Shown here: positions 30,131 through 39,163 of the stretch, piece after piece | How positions within the stretch are numbered: position 1 is the stretch's first letter | Layout: each line of letters opens with the position of its first letter | Assembly: GCF_009834125.1 (NCBI RefSeq) | Contig: NZ_CP047146.1 | Span: forward strand, 1 to 64,000 | Source of the DNA: Streptomyces sp. GS7 | GTDB taxonomy: Bacteria; Actinomycetota; Actinomycetes; Streptomycetales; Streptomycetaceae | DNA length: 64,000 nt | Direction of reading: 5' to 3' | Notes under the pieces: model-generated | Seen by the model: only the letters and a program-made list of their open reading frames with translations | Told to the model about the DNA's origin: nothing | The model's database searches: none | Position numbers and translations under genes: made by a program

Positions 30131-30276
30131 AAGCTTCTCCAGCCCTCTCCGTCAGTCCCGACCGCACCGGTGTGTGGTCCGGCGGTGTGCTGTCCGGGCA
30201 TACCGTACCCGGCACGCCGTATCGGACCGGGCCGGAGCCGCAACCTGATACGTGACCGGTATGGGCATGACCCGCG

Positions 30277-31746
30277 TCACTTCTCGCCCGAGATGACCGC
30301 CTCCATCACGCCTTTCGCGATCGGAGCGGCCAGCTTGCCACCGGCGATGTCGTCCCGGAGCGTGTCCGATCCCTCAATGACGACGGCGACCGCTACCGGG
30401 GTTCCCTTGGCGGTCTTCGCGTAGGAGATGAACCAGGCGTACGGGTTGTCCTTGTTGTTCTCGCCGTGCTGCGCGGTGCCCGTCTTCCCGCCGACAGTAA
30501 CGCCGGGGATCTTCGCGTTGGTTCCCGTGCCCTCCTTGACCACGGTCTCCATCATGCTCTGGATCTTCTGCGCGTTCTCCGGCTTGAGCGGCCGGCTCAT
30601 CTCCTGCGGCGTGTGCTGCTGGACGACGTTGAGGTTCGGCGCGACCAGCTGGTCGACCATGTACGGCTTCATCAGCTTGCCGCCGTTGGCGACCGCCGAG
30701 GCGACCATGGCCATCTGCAGCGGGGTGGCGCGGTTCGACGCCTGGCCGATGCCGGCCATCGCGTTCTGCGGCCGGTTGTCCTTGGGGAAGATGCTCTCGG
30801 CGGCGCGGACCGGGGTGTCGATCATGTCGTTGTTGAAGCCGAACTTCTCCGCCTCGGCCTTCATCTTCTTGTTGCCGAGATCCCCACTGATCTTGCCGAA
30901 GACGGTGTTGCAGGACCACTGCAGCGCCACCCGCATGCTGGCGTTCTCGCAGGGGATGTCGCCCTCGTTCTTCAGCTGCACGCCGGCGGTGTCGGGGAGC
31001 GTGTACGGCACCGGGGAGTCGGTCTTGGCGTCGACGTCGGTGTAGAGGCCGTTCTCCAGGGCCGCCGAGGCGGTGACGATCTTGAAGGTGGAGCCGGGCG
31101 GGTAGGTCTGGCGCAGCGCCCGGTTGAGCATCGGCTCGTCCGGGTCGTTCTTCTTCTGCAGCGCGTTGTACGCCGCGGCGTCCTTGTTGCTCATCCCCGC
31201 GAACGTGGACGGGTCGTAGGACGGGGTGCTGGCCAGCGCCAGGATCGCACCGGTCTCCGGGTTGAGCGCGACGACCGCGCCCTTGCTGTTGCCGAGACCG
31301 TCGAAGGCGGCCTTCTGGGCCTTGGCGTCCAGGGTGGTCACCACGTTGCCGCCCTTCTGCTTGCCGCCGGTGAACATGTCCACGGTGCGGCTGAAGAAGA
31401 GCCGGTCGTCGGTGCCGGTGAGGATGGCGTCGTTGAGCTTCTCCAACTGGTTGGAGTCGAACGCCTGCGAGGCGTAGCCGGTGACCGGCGCCCACATTTT
31501 GCCGTCTTTGTACGTGCGCTTGTACTTGAAGTCGCCGACGTCGGTGGTCGCCGACCCGGTGATGGCCTTGCCGTCCACGATGATGTTGCCGCGCGGCGTG
31601 CTGTAGCGCTCGATGGCGACCCGGCGGTTGTGCGGGTCGTTCTTGAGCTGGTCGCTCTGCACGAACTGCACCCAGTTCACGCGGATCAGCAGGGCGAGGA
31701 CGAGCAGGCCGCAGAAGATCGCGACCCGGCGCAGGGGCTTGTTCAC
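30277..31746 (-). CDS. pbpA: Penicillin-binding protein PbpA (class B transpeptidase)
   Basis: 489 aa from GTG 31746, whose codon overlaps the rodA stop. One N-terminal membrane helix, dimerisation region, and transpeptidase domain with SxxK (PPGSTFKIVTA), SxN (QWSCNTVFG) and KTG (VGGKTGTAQHG). It crosslinks peptidoglycan together with the SEDS protein encoded just upstream. Same operon as pknB. Confidence 0.95.
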   Translation of the reverse strand: MNKPLRRVAIFCGLLVLALLIRVNWVQFVQSDQLKNDPHNRRVAIERYSTPRGNIIVDGKAITGSATTDVGDFKYKRTYKDGKMWAPVTGYASQAFDSNQLEKLNDAILTGTDDRLFFSRTVDMFTGGKQKGGNVVTTLDAKAQKAAFDGLGNSKGAVVALNPETGAILALASTPSYDPSTFAGMSNKDAAAYNALQKKNDPDEPMLNRALRQTYPPGSTFKIVTASAALENGLYTDVDAKTDSPVPYTLPDTAGVQLKNEGDIPCENASMRVALQWSCNTVFGKISGDLGNKKMKAEAEKFGFNNDMIDTPVRAAESIFPKDNRPQNAMAGIGQASNRATPLQMAMVASAVANGGKLMKPYMVDQLVAPNLNVVQQHTPQEMSRPLKPENAQKIQSMMETVVKEGTGTNAKIPGVTVGGKTGTAQHGENNKDNPYAWFISYAKTAKGTPVAVAVVIEGSDTLRDDIAGGKLAAPIAKGVMEAVISGEK

Positions 31747-33125
31747 GGGCGGACCACCTGGGTCATTTCGGCGTCGGTCGACGGTGCGGGAGTGGGAGCG
31801 GGACGGCGCGCGGTGTCGCTGATGCGGATCAGGATCCCCACCAGCGCCCAGTTCGCGATGACGGACGAGCCGCCCTGGGCCAGGAACGGCATGGTCATGC
31901 CCGTCAGCGGGATCAGGCCCGTCACACCGCCGGCCACCACGAAGACCTGCAGGGCGAAGGCGCCGGTCAGACCGACGGCCAGCAGCTTGCCGAACGGATC
32001 GCGGGCGGCCAGCGCCGTACGGATACCGCGCTCGATCAGCAGACCGTACAGCAGCAGGATGCCCATCAGCCCGGCGAGGCCGACCTCCTCGCCCACGGTG
32101 GCCAGGATGTAGTCGCTCTTCGGCGCGATGCCCTGGATCAGCCGGGAGTAGCCCTGCCCCAGACCGGAGCCCAGGAGGCCGCCGGACCCGAAGGAGTACA
32201 TCGCCTGCGCGGTCTCGGTCACCCCGCCGTTGACCAGCTCCAGCGGGTTCAGCCAGTTGTGGACCCGGGTCTGCAGATGCGACTCGAAGCCGGCCACCGC
32301 GACCGCGCCGCCCGCGCTGAGCAGCAGACCGAACACGATCCAGCTGGTGCGCTCGGTGGCGACGTACAGCATCACCACGAACAGGCCGAAGAACAGCAGG
32401 GACGTGCCGAGGTCCGTCTCGAAGACCAGGATCATCAGGCTCAGCGCCCAGACCACCAGGATCGGGCCGAGGTCCCGGCCGCGCGGCAGGTAGAGCCCCA
32501 GGAAACGGCGGCTGGCCAGCGCCAGCGCGTCCCGCTTCACCATCAGGTACCCGGCGAAGAAGATCGCGATGACGATCTTCGCGAACTCGCCCGGCTGCAG
32601 CGATCCGAGCCCCGGAATCGTGATCCAGATCTTCGCACCGTTCACACCGGGGAAGAACACCGGCGCGATCAGCAGCACCAGCGCGACCACCATCGAGATG
32701 GAGGTGTAGCGCTGCAGGACGCGGTGGTCCTTGAGGAGGATCAGCATGCCGATGAACAGCGCGACACCGAGCGCCGACCACAGCAGCTGGTTCGGCGCCA
32801 TCGCCTTGCCGAGCGAAGGCTCCTGGTCAAGGCGCCAGATGAAGACCAGACCCATGCCGTTGAGCAGCGTCGCCACGGGCAGCATCAACGGGTCGGCGTA
32901 CGGTGCCCACTTGCGCACGATGACATGCGTCACACCCGCCAGCAGCCCCAGGCCCACGGTGTAACCCAGCGCACCGGCCGGCACCGAACCGTCCTTCGCC
33001 AGGCCCACGTTGACATACGCGAACACCGCGATCAGCACCGCGAAGACCAACAGCGCCATTTCGGTGTTGCGCCGGCTCGGCGCCACGAACGTGCCGATGG
33101 TGGTCGTGGTGGTGATGCTGCTCAT
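31743..33125 (-). CDS. rodA: SEDS-family peptidoglycan glycosyltransferase RodA/FtsW
   Basis: 460 aa from ATG 33125 (MSSITTTTTIG). About ten to twelve membrane segments; family motifs LQPGEFAKI, the catalytic-Asp motif VFETDLGTSLLFFG and GLIPLTGMTMPFLAQGGSS. It polymerises glycan strands from lipid II and pairs with the neighbouring PbpA. Coupled to pbpA by a 4-bp overlap. Confidence 0.95.
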   Translation of the reverse strand: MSSITTTTTIGTFVAPSRRNTEMALLVFAVLIAVFAYVNVGLAKDGSVPAGALGYTVGLGLLAGVTHVIVRKWAPYADPLMLPVATLLNGMGLVFIWRLDQEPSLGKAMAPNQLLWSALGVALFIGMLILLKDHRVLQRYTSISMVVALVLLIAPVFFPGVNGAKIWITIPGLGSLQPGEFAKIVIAIFFAGYLMVKRDALALASRRFLGLYLPRGRDLGPILVVWALSLMILVFETDLGTSLLFFGLFVVMLYVATERTSWIVFGLLLSAGGAVAVAGFESHLQTRVHNWLNPLELVNGGVTETAQAMYSFGSGGLLGSGLGQGYSRLIQGIAPKSDYILATVGEEVGLAGLMGILLLYGLLIERGIRTALAARDPFGKLLAVGLTGAFALQVFVVAGGVTGLIPLTGMTMPFLAQGGSSVIANWALVGILIRISDTARRPAPTPAPSTDAEMTQVVRP

Positions 33126-33147
33126 GAATCTACGGCCCCCTACGCCC

Positions 33148-34680
33148 TCACTGGGTGCTGCAATTCTTTTCCAGCTTCTGCTGCTCCTCTGAGGGCGTCT
33201 GGCTGGGCGTGGGGGTGGGGGTGGTGGTCGCCGAGAGCGTCCCGGCCAGGCCGCTGCCCGTGCCGGCCTTGCCCGTCTTGTCGCCGGCCGTGGGCTTGCC
33301 GCCGGGCTTGGCGGGCTGCGTCGCCTTGCCCTTGGCTGCGGCCGCGGCGCGCTCGGCGGCCTCCCGCTGCTGCATGGACTGGCAGGCACTGGCCTGCTTG
33401 CCGAGCTCGGTGACCTTGTCGCTGGCCTGGCCGCGGTTGTCGACCGCGATCGTCTCCTTGACCTGGTTCCGCTGGTAGACCGGCAGGTACTTGAGTTCGA
33501 TCTCGGGGTGGTCCTCGTCGACGGAGTTCAGCTTGATCCAGGCCAGGTCCTGGCTGATGCCCCGGTAGAGCGCGACGTGGTCGTCCTTGGCGCCGACGAA
33601 GTACTGGGTCTGCGTCCACTGGTAGCCCGCGTAGAGCCCGCCGCCGATCACGGCCAGCGCGAGCGCGGTGAACAGCGACGCCTTGATCCACCGCCCGCGC
33701 CGCCGCGGCTTGAGGAAGTCCTCGTCGGTGAACGCGCCGAACGAACCCTGCGGCATCCCGCCGACCTCCGGGCCACCGCTTCCGGGCGGCCCGAAGGCAC
33801 CCCCGGGAGCCGGCGGAGCGTCCCGGCGGCCCAGCTCGGCGGCGCGGGCGGCCGGCGTCTGGAGCGTGCTGGGGTCGTTGAGCTGGTGCTGGTTCTCGGC
33901 GACGGCGCCCACGATCACCGGGGTGTCGTTGAGCTGGCCGGCCATCGCCTCGTTGCCGTCCACGTCCAGGACGTCGGCGACGATGCAGGTGATGTTGTCG
34001 GGCCCGCCGCCGCGCAGCGCGAGCTGGATCAGCTCCTGCACGGTCTCGTGCGGCCCGTGATAGCTCGCCAGGGTCTCTTCGAGGGTCTGGTGGCTGACCA
34101 CCCCGGACAGCCCGTCCGAGCAGATCAGATACCGGTCCCCGGCCCGCACCTCGCGGATCGACAGGTCCGGCTCGACGTGGTCGCCACTGCCCAGCGCCCG
34201 CATCAGCAGCGACCGCTGCGGGTGGGTGGTGGCCTCCTCCTCGGTGATGCGGCCCTCGTCGACCAGCCGCTGCACCCAGGTGTGGTCCTGGGTGATCTGC
34301 GTCAGCACCCCGTCGCGCAGCAGATAGGCGCGCGAGTCGCCGACGTGGACGAGACCGAGCCGCTGACCCGTCCACAGCAGGGCGGTCAGCGTCGTCCCCA
34401 TGCCCTCCAGCTGGGGATCCTCCTCGACCATCACCCGCAGCTGGTCGTTGGCGCGCTGCACGGCGGTGCCCAGGGACGTGAGGATGTCCGAGCCCGGGAC
34501 GTCGTCGTCGAGCTGGACGAGGGTGGAGATCACCTCCGACGAGGCGACCTCACCGGCGGCCTGGCCGCCCATGCCGTCGGCGATGGCGAGCAGACGGGGC
34601 CCGGCATAACCGGAGTCTTCGTTCCCCTCGCGGATCATGCCCTTGTGCGATCCGGCGGCGAAGCGCAGCGACAGACTCAT
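33148..34680 (-). CDS. pstP: PP2C-type Ser/Thr protein phosphatase PstP
   Basis: 510 aa from ATG 34680 (MSLSLRFAAGSHKGMIREGN) with GAGG upstream. PP2C domain (1-240) with metal-binding aspartates in NEDSGY, IADGMGGQ, CSDGLSGV and GGGPDNIT. A linker, one membrane helix (about 337-358) and an extracellular part ending in a Thr/Pro-rich, lysine-rich tail with a terminal Cys (KNCSTQ). It reverses PknB phosphorylation; standard operon partner. Confidence 0.95.
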   Translation of the reverse strand: MSLSLRFAAGSHKGMIREGNEDSGYAGPRLLAIADGMGGQAAGEVASSEVISTLVQLDDDVPGSDILTSLGTAVQRANDQLRVMVEEDPQLEGMGTTLTALLWTGQRLGLVHVGDSRAYLLRDGVLTQITQDHTWVQRLVDEGRITEEEATTHPQRSLLMRALGSGDHVEPDLSIREVRAGDRYLICSDGLSGVVSHQTLEETLASYHGPHETVQELIQLALRGGGPDNITCIVADVLDVDGNEAMAGQLNDTPVIVGAVAENQHQLNDPSTLQTPAARAAELGRRDAPPAPGGAFGPPGSGGPEVGGMPQGSFGAFTDEDFLKPRRRGRWIKASLFTALALAVIGGGLYAGYQWTQTQYFVGAKDDHVALYRGISQDLAWIKLNSVDEDHPEIELKYLPVYQRNQVKETIAVDNRGQASDKVTELGKQASACQSMQQREAAERAAAAAKGKATQPAKPGGKPTAGDKTGKAGTGSGLAGTLSATTTPTPTPSQTPSEEQQKLEKNCSTQ

Positions 34681-34812
34681 GCGCACCTCACCCGTCGGCT
34701 CGGGGTACAGCCGGTCTCGTCGAGCCACACTGCCCACCCTCCGGTCGGGAGCACGCCCGGGTCCGCCGAGTGGACCGTCACGGCTCGCTCGCTCCGCTCG
34801 CTCATTGTCGTA

Positions 34813-35331
34813 CTACTTCCGCAGCTCGATGACGGTCTTGCCGATGCGGATCGGGGCTCCCAGCGGAATGGGTGTCGCGGTCGTCAGTCGGGTCCGGTCA
34901 AGGTACGTGCCGTTGGTGGAACCCAGATCCTCGACGATCCACTGGCCGTCACGGTCCGGGTAGATCCTGGCATGCCTGCTGGACGCGTAGTCGTCGTCCA
35001 GCACGATCGTGGAGTCGTGCGCCCGCCCCAGGGAGATCGTCTGCCCCTGGAGGGCGACGGTCGTACCGGCCAACGTGCCTTCGGAGACCACCAGTTTGGT
35101 GGGGGCACCGCGCCGCTGGCGGTTGCCGCCGCGACCGCCTTCCTGGCGCCGCTGCTGCGGCGGCGCGGACTGGCGCTGGGTGCGCGGCTCCCCGCCGCGA
35201 CGCGCGGCACCGCGTTGTGTGACGCGCGTGCCGAACAGGTCGCTGCGGATGACCTGGACGGCCACGATGACGAACAGCCACAGTACGGCGAGGAAACCCA
35301 ACCGCATGACCGTGAGGGTCAGCTCTGACAT
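34813..35331 (-). CDS. fhaB: FHA-domain protein FhaB (FipA-type)
   Basis: 172 aa from ATG 35331. One N-terminal membrane helix (about 6-28), a basic Gln/Arg-rich linker, and a C-terminal FHA phosphothreonine-binding domain (LGRAHDSTIVLDDDYASSRH, EDLGSTNGTYLDRTRL). It links kinase signalling to cell-wall machinery. 10 bp separate it from fhaA. Confidence 0.95.
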   Translation of the reverse strand: MSELTLTVMRLGFLAVLWLFVIVAVQVIRSDLFGTRVTQRGAARRGGEPRTQRQSAPPQQRRQEGGRGGNRQRRGAPTKLVVSEGTLAGTTVALQGQTISLGRAHDSTIVLDDDYASSRHARIYPDRDGQWIVEDLGSTNGTYLDRTRLTTATPIPLGAPIRIGKTVIELRK

Positions 35332-35341
35332 TGGCCCCGCT

Positions 35342-36160
35342 TCACCCTTCGGCTTGCCGGTAAACGATGGTGGTACTGCCCACGACGATCCGCGAGCCGT
35401 CGCGGAGACTAGCGCGGGTGGTGTGCTGCCCGTCCACCACGATGCCGTTGGTGGATCCCAGATCCTGGATCGTGGGGGGCGTTCCGACCCGGATCTCGCA
35501 GTGACGCCGGGAGACACCCGGGTCGTCGATCCGTACGTCGGCGTCGGTGCTGCGGCCGAGCACCAGGGTCGGGCGGGAGATCTGGTGGCGGGTGCCGTTG
35601 ATCTCGATCCAGCGCCTGGTCTGCGCGGGGGGCTGCGGCCCCGCACCGGGCGGTGCCGTACGGGGTACGGGCGCCGCGCCGCCGGGGGGCGGGGACGTGG
35701 GCATGGGCGGCGGACTCACATGACCGCCGCGGGGCACCGCGGTGCGGGCGGCCGCCGCGGCCTGGCCCGGGTGGTCCTGGGACGTGCTGGAGGCGAGCGT
35801 GCGGCTGCGGACGCGGTAGAGGCCGGTGTCGAGGTCGTCGGCCTTCTCCAGATGGACCTTGATCGGGCCCATGAAGGTGTACCGCTGCTGCTTGGCGTAG
35901 TCGCGGACCATGCCGGAGAGCTCGTCACCGAGCTGCCCGCTGTACGGGCTCAGCCGCTCGTGGTCCGGGGTGCTCAGTTCGACGATGAAGTCGTTGGGGA
36001 CGACCGTGCGGTCGCGGTTCCAGATGGTGGCGTTGTTGTCGCACTCGCGCTGCAGCGCGCCGGCGATCTCAACGGGCTGCACCTCGGACTTGAACACCTT
36101 GGCGAAGGTGCCGTTGACGAGACCTTCGAGTCGCTGCTCGAAGCGCTTCAGTACTCCCAC
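35342..36160 (-). CDS. fhaA: DUF3662/FHA-domain protein FhaA
   Basis: 272 aa. N-terminal DUF3662 domain (MGVLKRFEQRLEGLVNGTFA, about 1-120), a Pro-rich linker, and a C-terminal FHA domain (LGRSTDADVRIDDPGVSRRH, LGSTNGIVVDGQ). It binds phosphorylated partners of the PknB pathway. First gene of the minus-strand operon, so the promoter lies in 36161-36600, where no further gene is supported. Confidence 0.95.
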   Translation of the reverse strand: MGVLKRFEQRLEGLVNGTFAKVFKSEVQPVEIAGALQRECDNNATIWNRDRTVVPNDFIVELSTPDHERLSPYSGQLGDELSGMVRDYAKQQRYTFMGPIKVHLEKADDLDTGLYRVRSRTLASSTSQDHPGQAAAAARTAVPRGGHVSPPPMPTSPPPGGAAPVPRTAPPGAGPQPPAQTRRWIEINGTRHQISRPTLVLGRSTDADVRIDDPGVSRRHCEIRVGTPPTIQDLGSTNGIVVDGQHTTRASLRDGSRIVVGSTTIVYRQAEG

Positions 36161-36624
36161 GGGGCACCTCCTTCCTCAGTCTTCCTCAGGGTCGTCCTGA
36201 TACTGCTTACTGATCGTATCCACGCGCCGGGAAATCGGCTGGTTCCCCTTTCCTGCCTGGAGGACGAGTGTCGCCCACCACAGGGTTGCCCGGTGCCCGT
36301 CGTCGTCCCCGCCGGCCTCCTCGTCGTTCCGTGTCGTCGCCTCGTGTGCACTGCGATCGTAGATGTGCCCCGTTAACAGTGTCCCGCAACCGCCGACCCG
36401 TCCCAGGGGGCGGGGGCCGAGTCCGGCCAGCGCCGGGGATCCTCCCGGCGAACGTACGAGGACGCCGCGGAGTGCCGCCCGGTCCCCGCAGGCCGGGGAC
36501 CGGGGGAAAGGCGTGTGAAGGCGCCCCCGACAGCGTGCTAGTGTTCTGCATGTCGGAAGGCGCTCACACAAGACCCGGACGGAACAACCCGGATCGCGTG
36601 AGAGAATAAACCGACAGCACCCAT
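36161..36624. other. Intergenic region fhaA / tRNA-Leu
   Basis: 464 bp expected to hold the fhaA operon promoter (minus strand) and the tRNA-Leu promoter (plus strand; TAGTGT at 36540-36545 is a possible -10). The reading frames across it have no recognisable protein. Confidence 0.6.
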
Positions 36625-36708
36625 GCGCGGGTGGCGGAATAGGCAGACGCGCTGGATTCAGGTTCCAGTGCCCGAAAGGGCGTGGGGGTTCAACTCCCCC
36701 CTCGCGCA
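36625..36708 (+). tRNA. tRNA-Leu (anticodon CAG)
   Basis: 84-nt class II tRNA: acceptor GCGCGGG with CTCGCGC (one G-U), anticodon stem CTGGA/TCCAG around TTCAGGT (CAG), long variable arm TGCCCGAAAGGGCGT, T-arm GGGGG-TTCAACT-CCCCC, discriminator A; CCA not encoded. Confidence 0.96.
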
Positions 36709-36714
36709 CAGATG

Positions 36715-36754
36715 AGACCCCCGGTCTTCGGAGAAATCCGGAGACCGGGGGTCT
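36715..36754 (+). terminator. tRNA-Leu terminator
   Basis: AGACCCCCGGTCT (36715-36727) and AGACCGGGGGTCT (36742-36754), inner CGGA/TCCG pairing, followed by TTCG. Confidence 0.85.
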
Positions 36755-36839
36755 TTCGTCATGCCCGCGACCCGCCTCGCAGGGCGTGACGGGGGCAACT
36801 TGAGTCCTACGTCACATTCGTGCCGCCGCCCGGCTGTTC

Positions 36840-37250
36840 GCGCATCCCGGCGGCGGATTCCGTGGCCGCGGTCACCGTCGCACCGAACACGCGGCCCCGG
36901 GCGGTTTCGCGGGTGGAGCGGTGCCGGCGGCGGTGCTGCTGATGCCGGCGGTGGGGCGCGACGCGTGGGTGCCGGGGCGGCGGTCCTGGTGGCCGTCCGG
37001 GGGCCGGCCTACGGGGGTGTGCCGGCCGGTACGCGGACCTGGCTGACGGCGGCGGCGCCGGACGCCCGGAGGCCGCCGCCGCGCTGTTCGTGGCGGCGTT
37101 CAACGGGGCCGTCGGGCTTGGGCGCGCCGGGCGTGCCGGCCGGCGGGCGGGGCGTGGACAGATGGGGGACCGTCGATGCGCCGGGGCCGGGCGGCGCGCT
37201 CGCCGTCTGGGCACCGGCGGCGGTCGCTCTGGGGAGGGCACCGGGTGGGG
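36840..37250 (+). pseudogene. Decayed MFS transporter fragment
   Basis: No intact gene, but translated pieces in two frames join into the C-terminal half of a DHA1-type MFS protein. In one frame VLVAVRGPAYGGVPAGTRTW then LTAAAPDA (36983-37060); the frame shifts and continues PEAAAALFVAAFNGAVGL (to about 37125); it shifts back to VDRWG (37154) and GALAVWAPAAVALG (to about 37230). Intact relatives read AYGGVP..LQTW...APDA-EAASALFVA.FN..I.LGALLGG..VDR. No start or 5' half remains. Confidence 0.6.
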
Positions 37251-37387
37251 AGGGCCGGGAGGGCTGAACGGGGCGCGGGCCCGGGGGTGTTGGGGCACGG
37301 GCGGCAGGCTCGTGACCGCGGCCCCCGGGGCGGGCGCGTCAGGGCCGGATGTGCGCGCGGTGTCCGGCCGGTCGGGGTGCCGTCCTG

Positions 37388-38038
37388 TCAGGCGGCGAGG
37401 CGCTCGACGAGGGCCTTGGCCTTGGTCGCCGCCTCCTCGTGGGCCTTCTCGCGGGAGGCCTCGTACAGCGGGATCAGCTCGGTCATCGCCGGGTTGGCGG
37501 GCGCCATCGTCAGCTCGGGCACGATGAAGTCGACCTCCAGGCCGAACCCGCCGTTCAGCACGGCCTCCAGGTAGTTCTGGACGTACTCGAAGGGCTCGCG
37601 CGGGGTACCCGGCGCGTACGAACCGCCGCGGCTGGCGACGACGGTGACCGGCTTGCCCTTGAGGGACGAGTTCTCACCGGCCGTACGGCCCATGATGATC
37701 GCCTGGTCGAGCCACGCCTTCAGGGTGGACGGGATCGTGAAGTTGTACATGGGCGCGCCTATGACGATCGCGTCGGCCCGCTCCAGCTCCTCGGCGAGCT
37801 GGGTGCGCAGCGCGAAGGCGGCCTGCTGCTCGGGGGTGTGGGTGGCGGGGTCGGAGAAGCCGGCGGAGGCGCCGACGCCGTCGAGGTGCGGAACCGGGTC
37901 GGCGCCCAGGTCGCGGTGGATGACGGTGCCGTCGGGGTGCTGCTCTTCCCAGGTCTTGCGGAAGGCCGCGGTCACCGAGCGGGAGGCGGAGCCGCCCTCG
38001 GGGAACACGGAGGAGTCGATGAGCAGAAGCGTGGCCAT
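37388..38038 (-). CDS. azoR: FMN-dependent NADH azoreductase
   Basis: 216-aa flavodoxin-fold oxidoreductase of the AzoR/AcpD family: N-terminal phosphate-binding segment LLIDSSVFPEGGSASRSV, and the family motif APMYNFTIPSTLKAWLDQ, then VASRGGSYAPGT. It reduces quinones and azo compounds with NAD(P)H, probably a detoxification role. Divergent from an HxlR regulator, the usual partner. The nearest upstream gene on the other side is the decayed MFS fragment. Confidence 0.9.
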   Translation of the reverse strand: MATLLLIDSSVFPEGGSASRSVTAAFRKTWEEQHPDGTVIHRDLGADPVPHLDGVGASAGFSDPATHTPEQQAAFALRTQLAEELERADAIVIGAPMYNFTIPSTLKAWLDQAIIMGRTAGENSSLKGKPVTVVASRGGSYAPGTPREPFEYVQNYLEAVLNGGFGLEVDFIVPELTMAPANPAMTELIPLYEASREKAHEEAATKAKALVERLAA

Positions 38039-38164
38039 GGGGACCCGTCCTTCGGTACGCGGCCGGACGGTGCCCGGCCACTGGTTGAAATCCGTACGTC
38101 ACTATTCATAGCACAGGAGCTTACTTTTTTTCAGCAGCCAACCCGAGGGCGGTACCCTGGGTGC

Positions 38165-38527
38165 ATGGCGGACCACAGCGAGGCGACGTGCAGGAAGGTC
38201 GACGACGGCATGACGCGCGTCTTCGAGCTGTTCGGAAAGCGCTGGACGGGCCTCATCGTGGCGACCCTGATGCCCGGACCCGTGCACTTCGCGGACCTGC
38301 GCCGGGCCATCCCCGGGATCAGCGAGCGGATGCTGTCCGACCGCCTGATGGAGCTGGCGGCGACCGGTCTGGTCGTGCGCGAGGTCGACGCCGGGCCCCC
38401 GCTGCGGGTCTCCTACCGGCTCACCGAGGCCGGACGCGCGATGGAGTCCGCGCTCCAGGAACTGGGGCGCTGGGCGGAGACCTATCTGGCCGACGGCGGG
38501 CAGTGCCCGGAGCGGTTCCGCAAGTAG
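38165..38527 (+). CDS. HxlR family transcriptional regulator
   Basis: 120 aa: MADHSEATCRKVDDGM, then winged HTH (FGKRWTGLIVATLM, FADLRRAIPGISERMLSDRL). HxlR proteins respond to quinones, aldehydes or redox stress through cysteines; Cys9 is conserved-looking. It probably controls the divergent azoreductase. TACCCT (38153-38158) lies exactly 6 nt before the ATG and no ribosome site is visible, so a leaderless mRNA is likely. Confidence 0.92.
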   Translation: MADHSEATCRKVDDGMTRVFELFGKRWTGLIVATLMPGPVHFADLRRAIPGISERMLSDRLMELAATGLVVREVDAGPPLRVSYRLTEAGRAMESALQELGRWAETYLADGGQCPERFRK

Positions 38528-38528
38528 C

Positions 38529-38546
38529 CCCTCGGCCCCCCGAGGG
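38529..38546. terminator. Short bidirectional terminator
   Basis: CCCTCGG-CCCC-CCGAGGG between the convergent HxlR and MarR genes. Confidence 0.6.
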
Positions 38547-38555
38547 CGTGCGGGT

Positions 38556-38990
38556 TCAGCCGAGCCGCTCCTGCGCGGCGTTGTAGCGCACCAGATACGA
38601 CGCGAACCGGTCGAGATCGGCCTCGTCCCAGTCGGCGAGCCGCTCGTGGAACGCCTGGCGGCGACTGGCGGTGACGTTGGCCAGCACCTGGGCGCCTTCC
38701 GCTGTGGGATGCAACACCTGGACGCGCTGGTCGTCCGGGTCCACGCGGCGCTCGACGAACCCGAGCTTCTCCAGGGCGGCGATCTGCCGGCTGACCGTCG
38801 ACTTGTCCAGGAGGTAGTGCGCCGCGAGGTCGGTGGCACGGCATCCGCCCTGGTCATCGAGGTGCGCCAGCAGCGTGTAGGAGACCAGGGACAGCTCGGG
38901 GTGCATCCGCGCGGCCGTCGCACGGGCACGCCGGGCGAAGGCGGTCATCTCCTGCTGGATGGTCTCGACGGAGTCGTCGCGGTGGGTCAC
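38556..38990 (-). CDS. MarR family transcriptional regulator
   Basis: 144 aa from GTG 38990, with GAAAGG upstream; the longer ORF upstream covers the operator and is not coding. Winged HTH: LSLVSYTLLAHLDDQGGC, ATDLAAHYLLDKSTVSRQIA, wing ERRVDPDDQRVQVLHPT. Divergent from the membrane protein gene, its probable target; a palindrome sits between them. Confidence 0.92.
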   Translation of the reverse strand: MTHRDDSVETIQQEMTAFARRARATAARMHPELSLVSYTLLAHLDDQGGCRATDLAAHYLLDKSTVSRQIAALEKLGFVERRVDPDDQRVQVLHPTAEGAQVLANVTASRRQAFHERLADWDEADLDRFASYLVRYNAAQERLG

Positions 38991-39012
38991 GTGGTTGCCT
39001 TTCGCAGAAGTA

Positions 39013-39027
39013 GTTGTACAGTACAAC
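39013..39027. promoter_or_regulatory. Candidate MarR operator
   Basis: GTTGTACAGTACAAC, a perfect 7-bp inverted repeat about a central A, 22 bp upstream of the MarR start and in the only AT-rich stretch nearby; a partial copy TTGTAATTGCCAA follows at 39040. Confidence 0.6.
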
Positions 39028-39163
39028 GTGGATTGAGAGTTGTAATTGCCAACCTTATGAGTCGCGCATGCCACCTACTGGCCGCGCGCGGCCCGACCGC
39101 CCGGAGCCGCCGACCGGCGACAACTCCCCCGACGACCAGACGACCAGCGGAGAAGGCTTGCCC

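Noticed and set aside
36761..37267. 168-codon plus-strand ORF after tRNA-Leu as an intact gene
   Set aside because: It has no ribosome site, begins inside the tRNA terminator tail, and its recognisable MFS segments need a switch to another frame; treated as a pseudogene.
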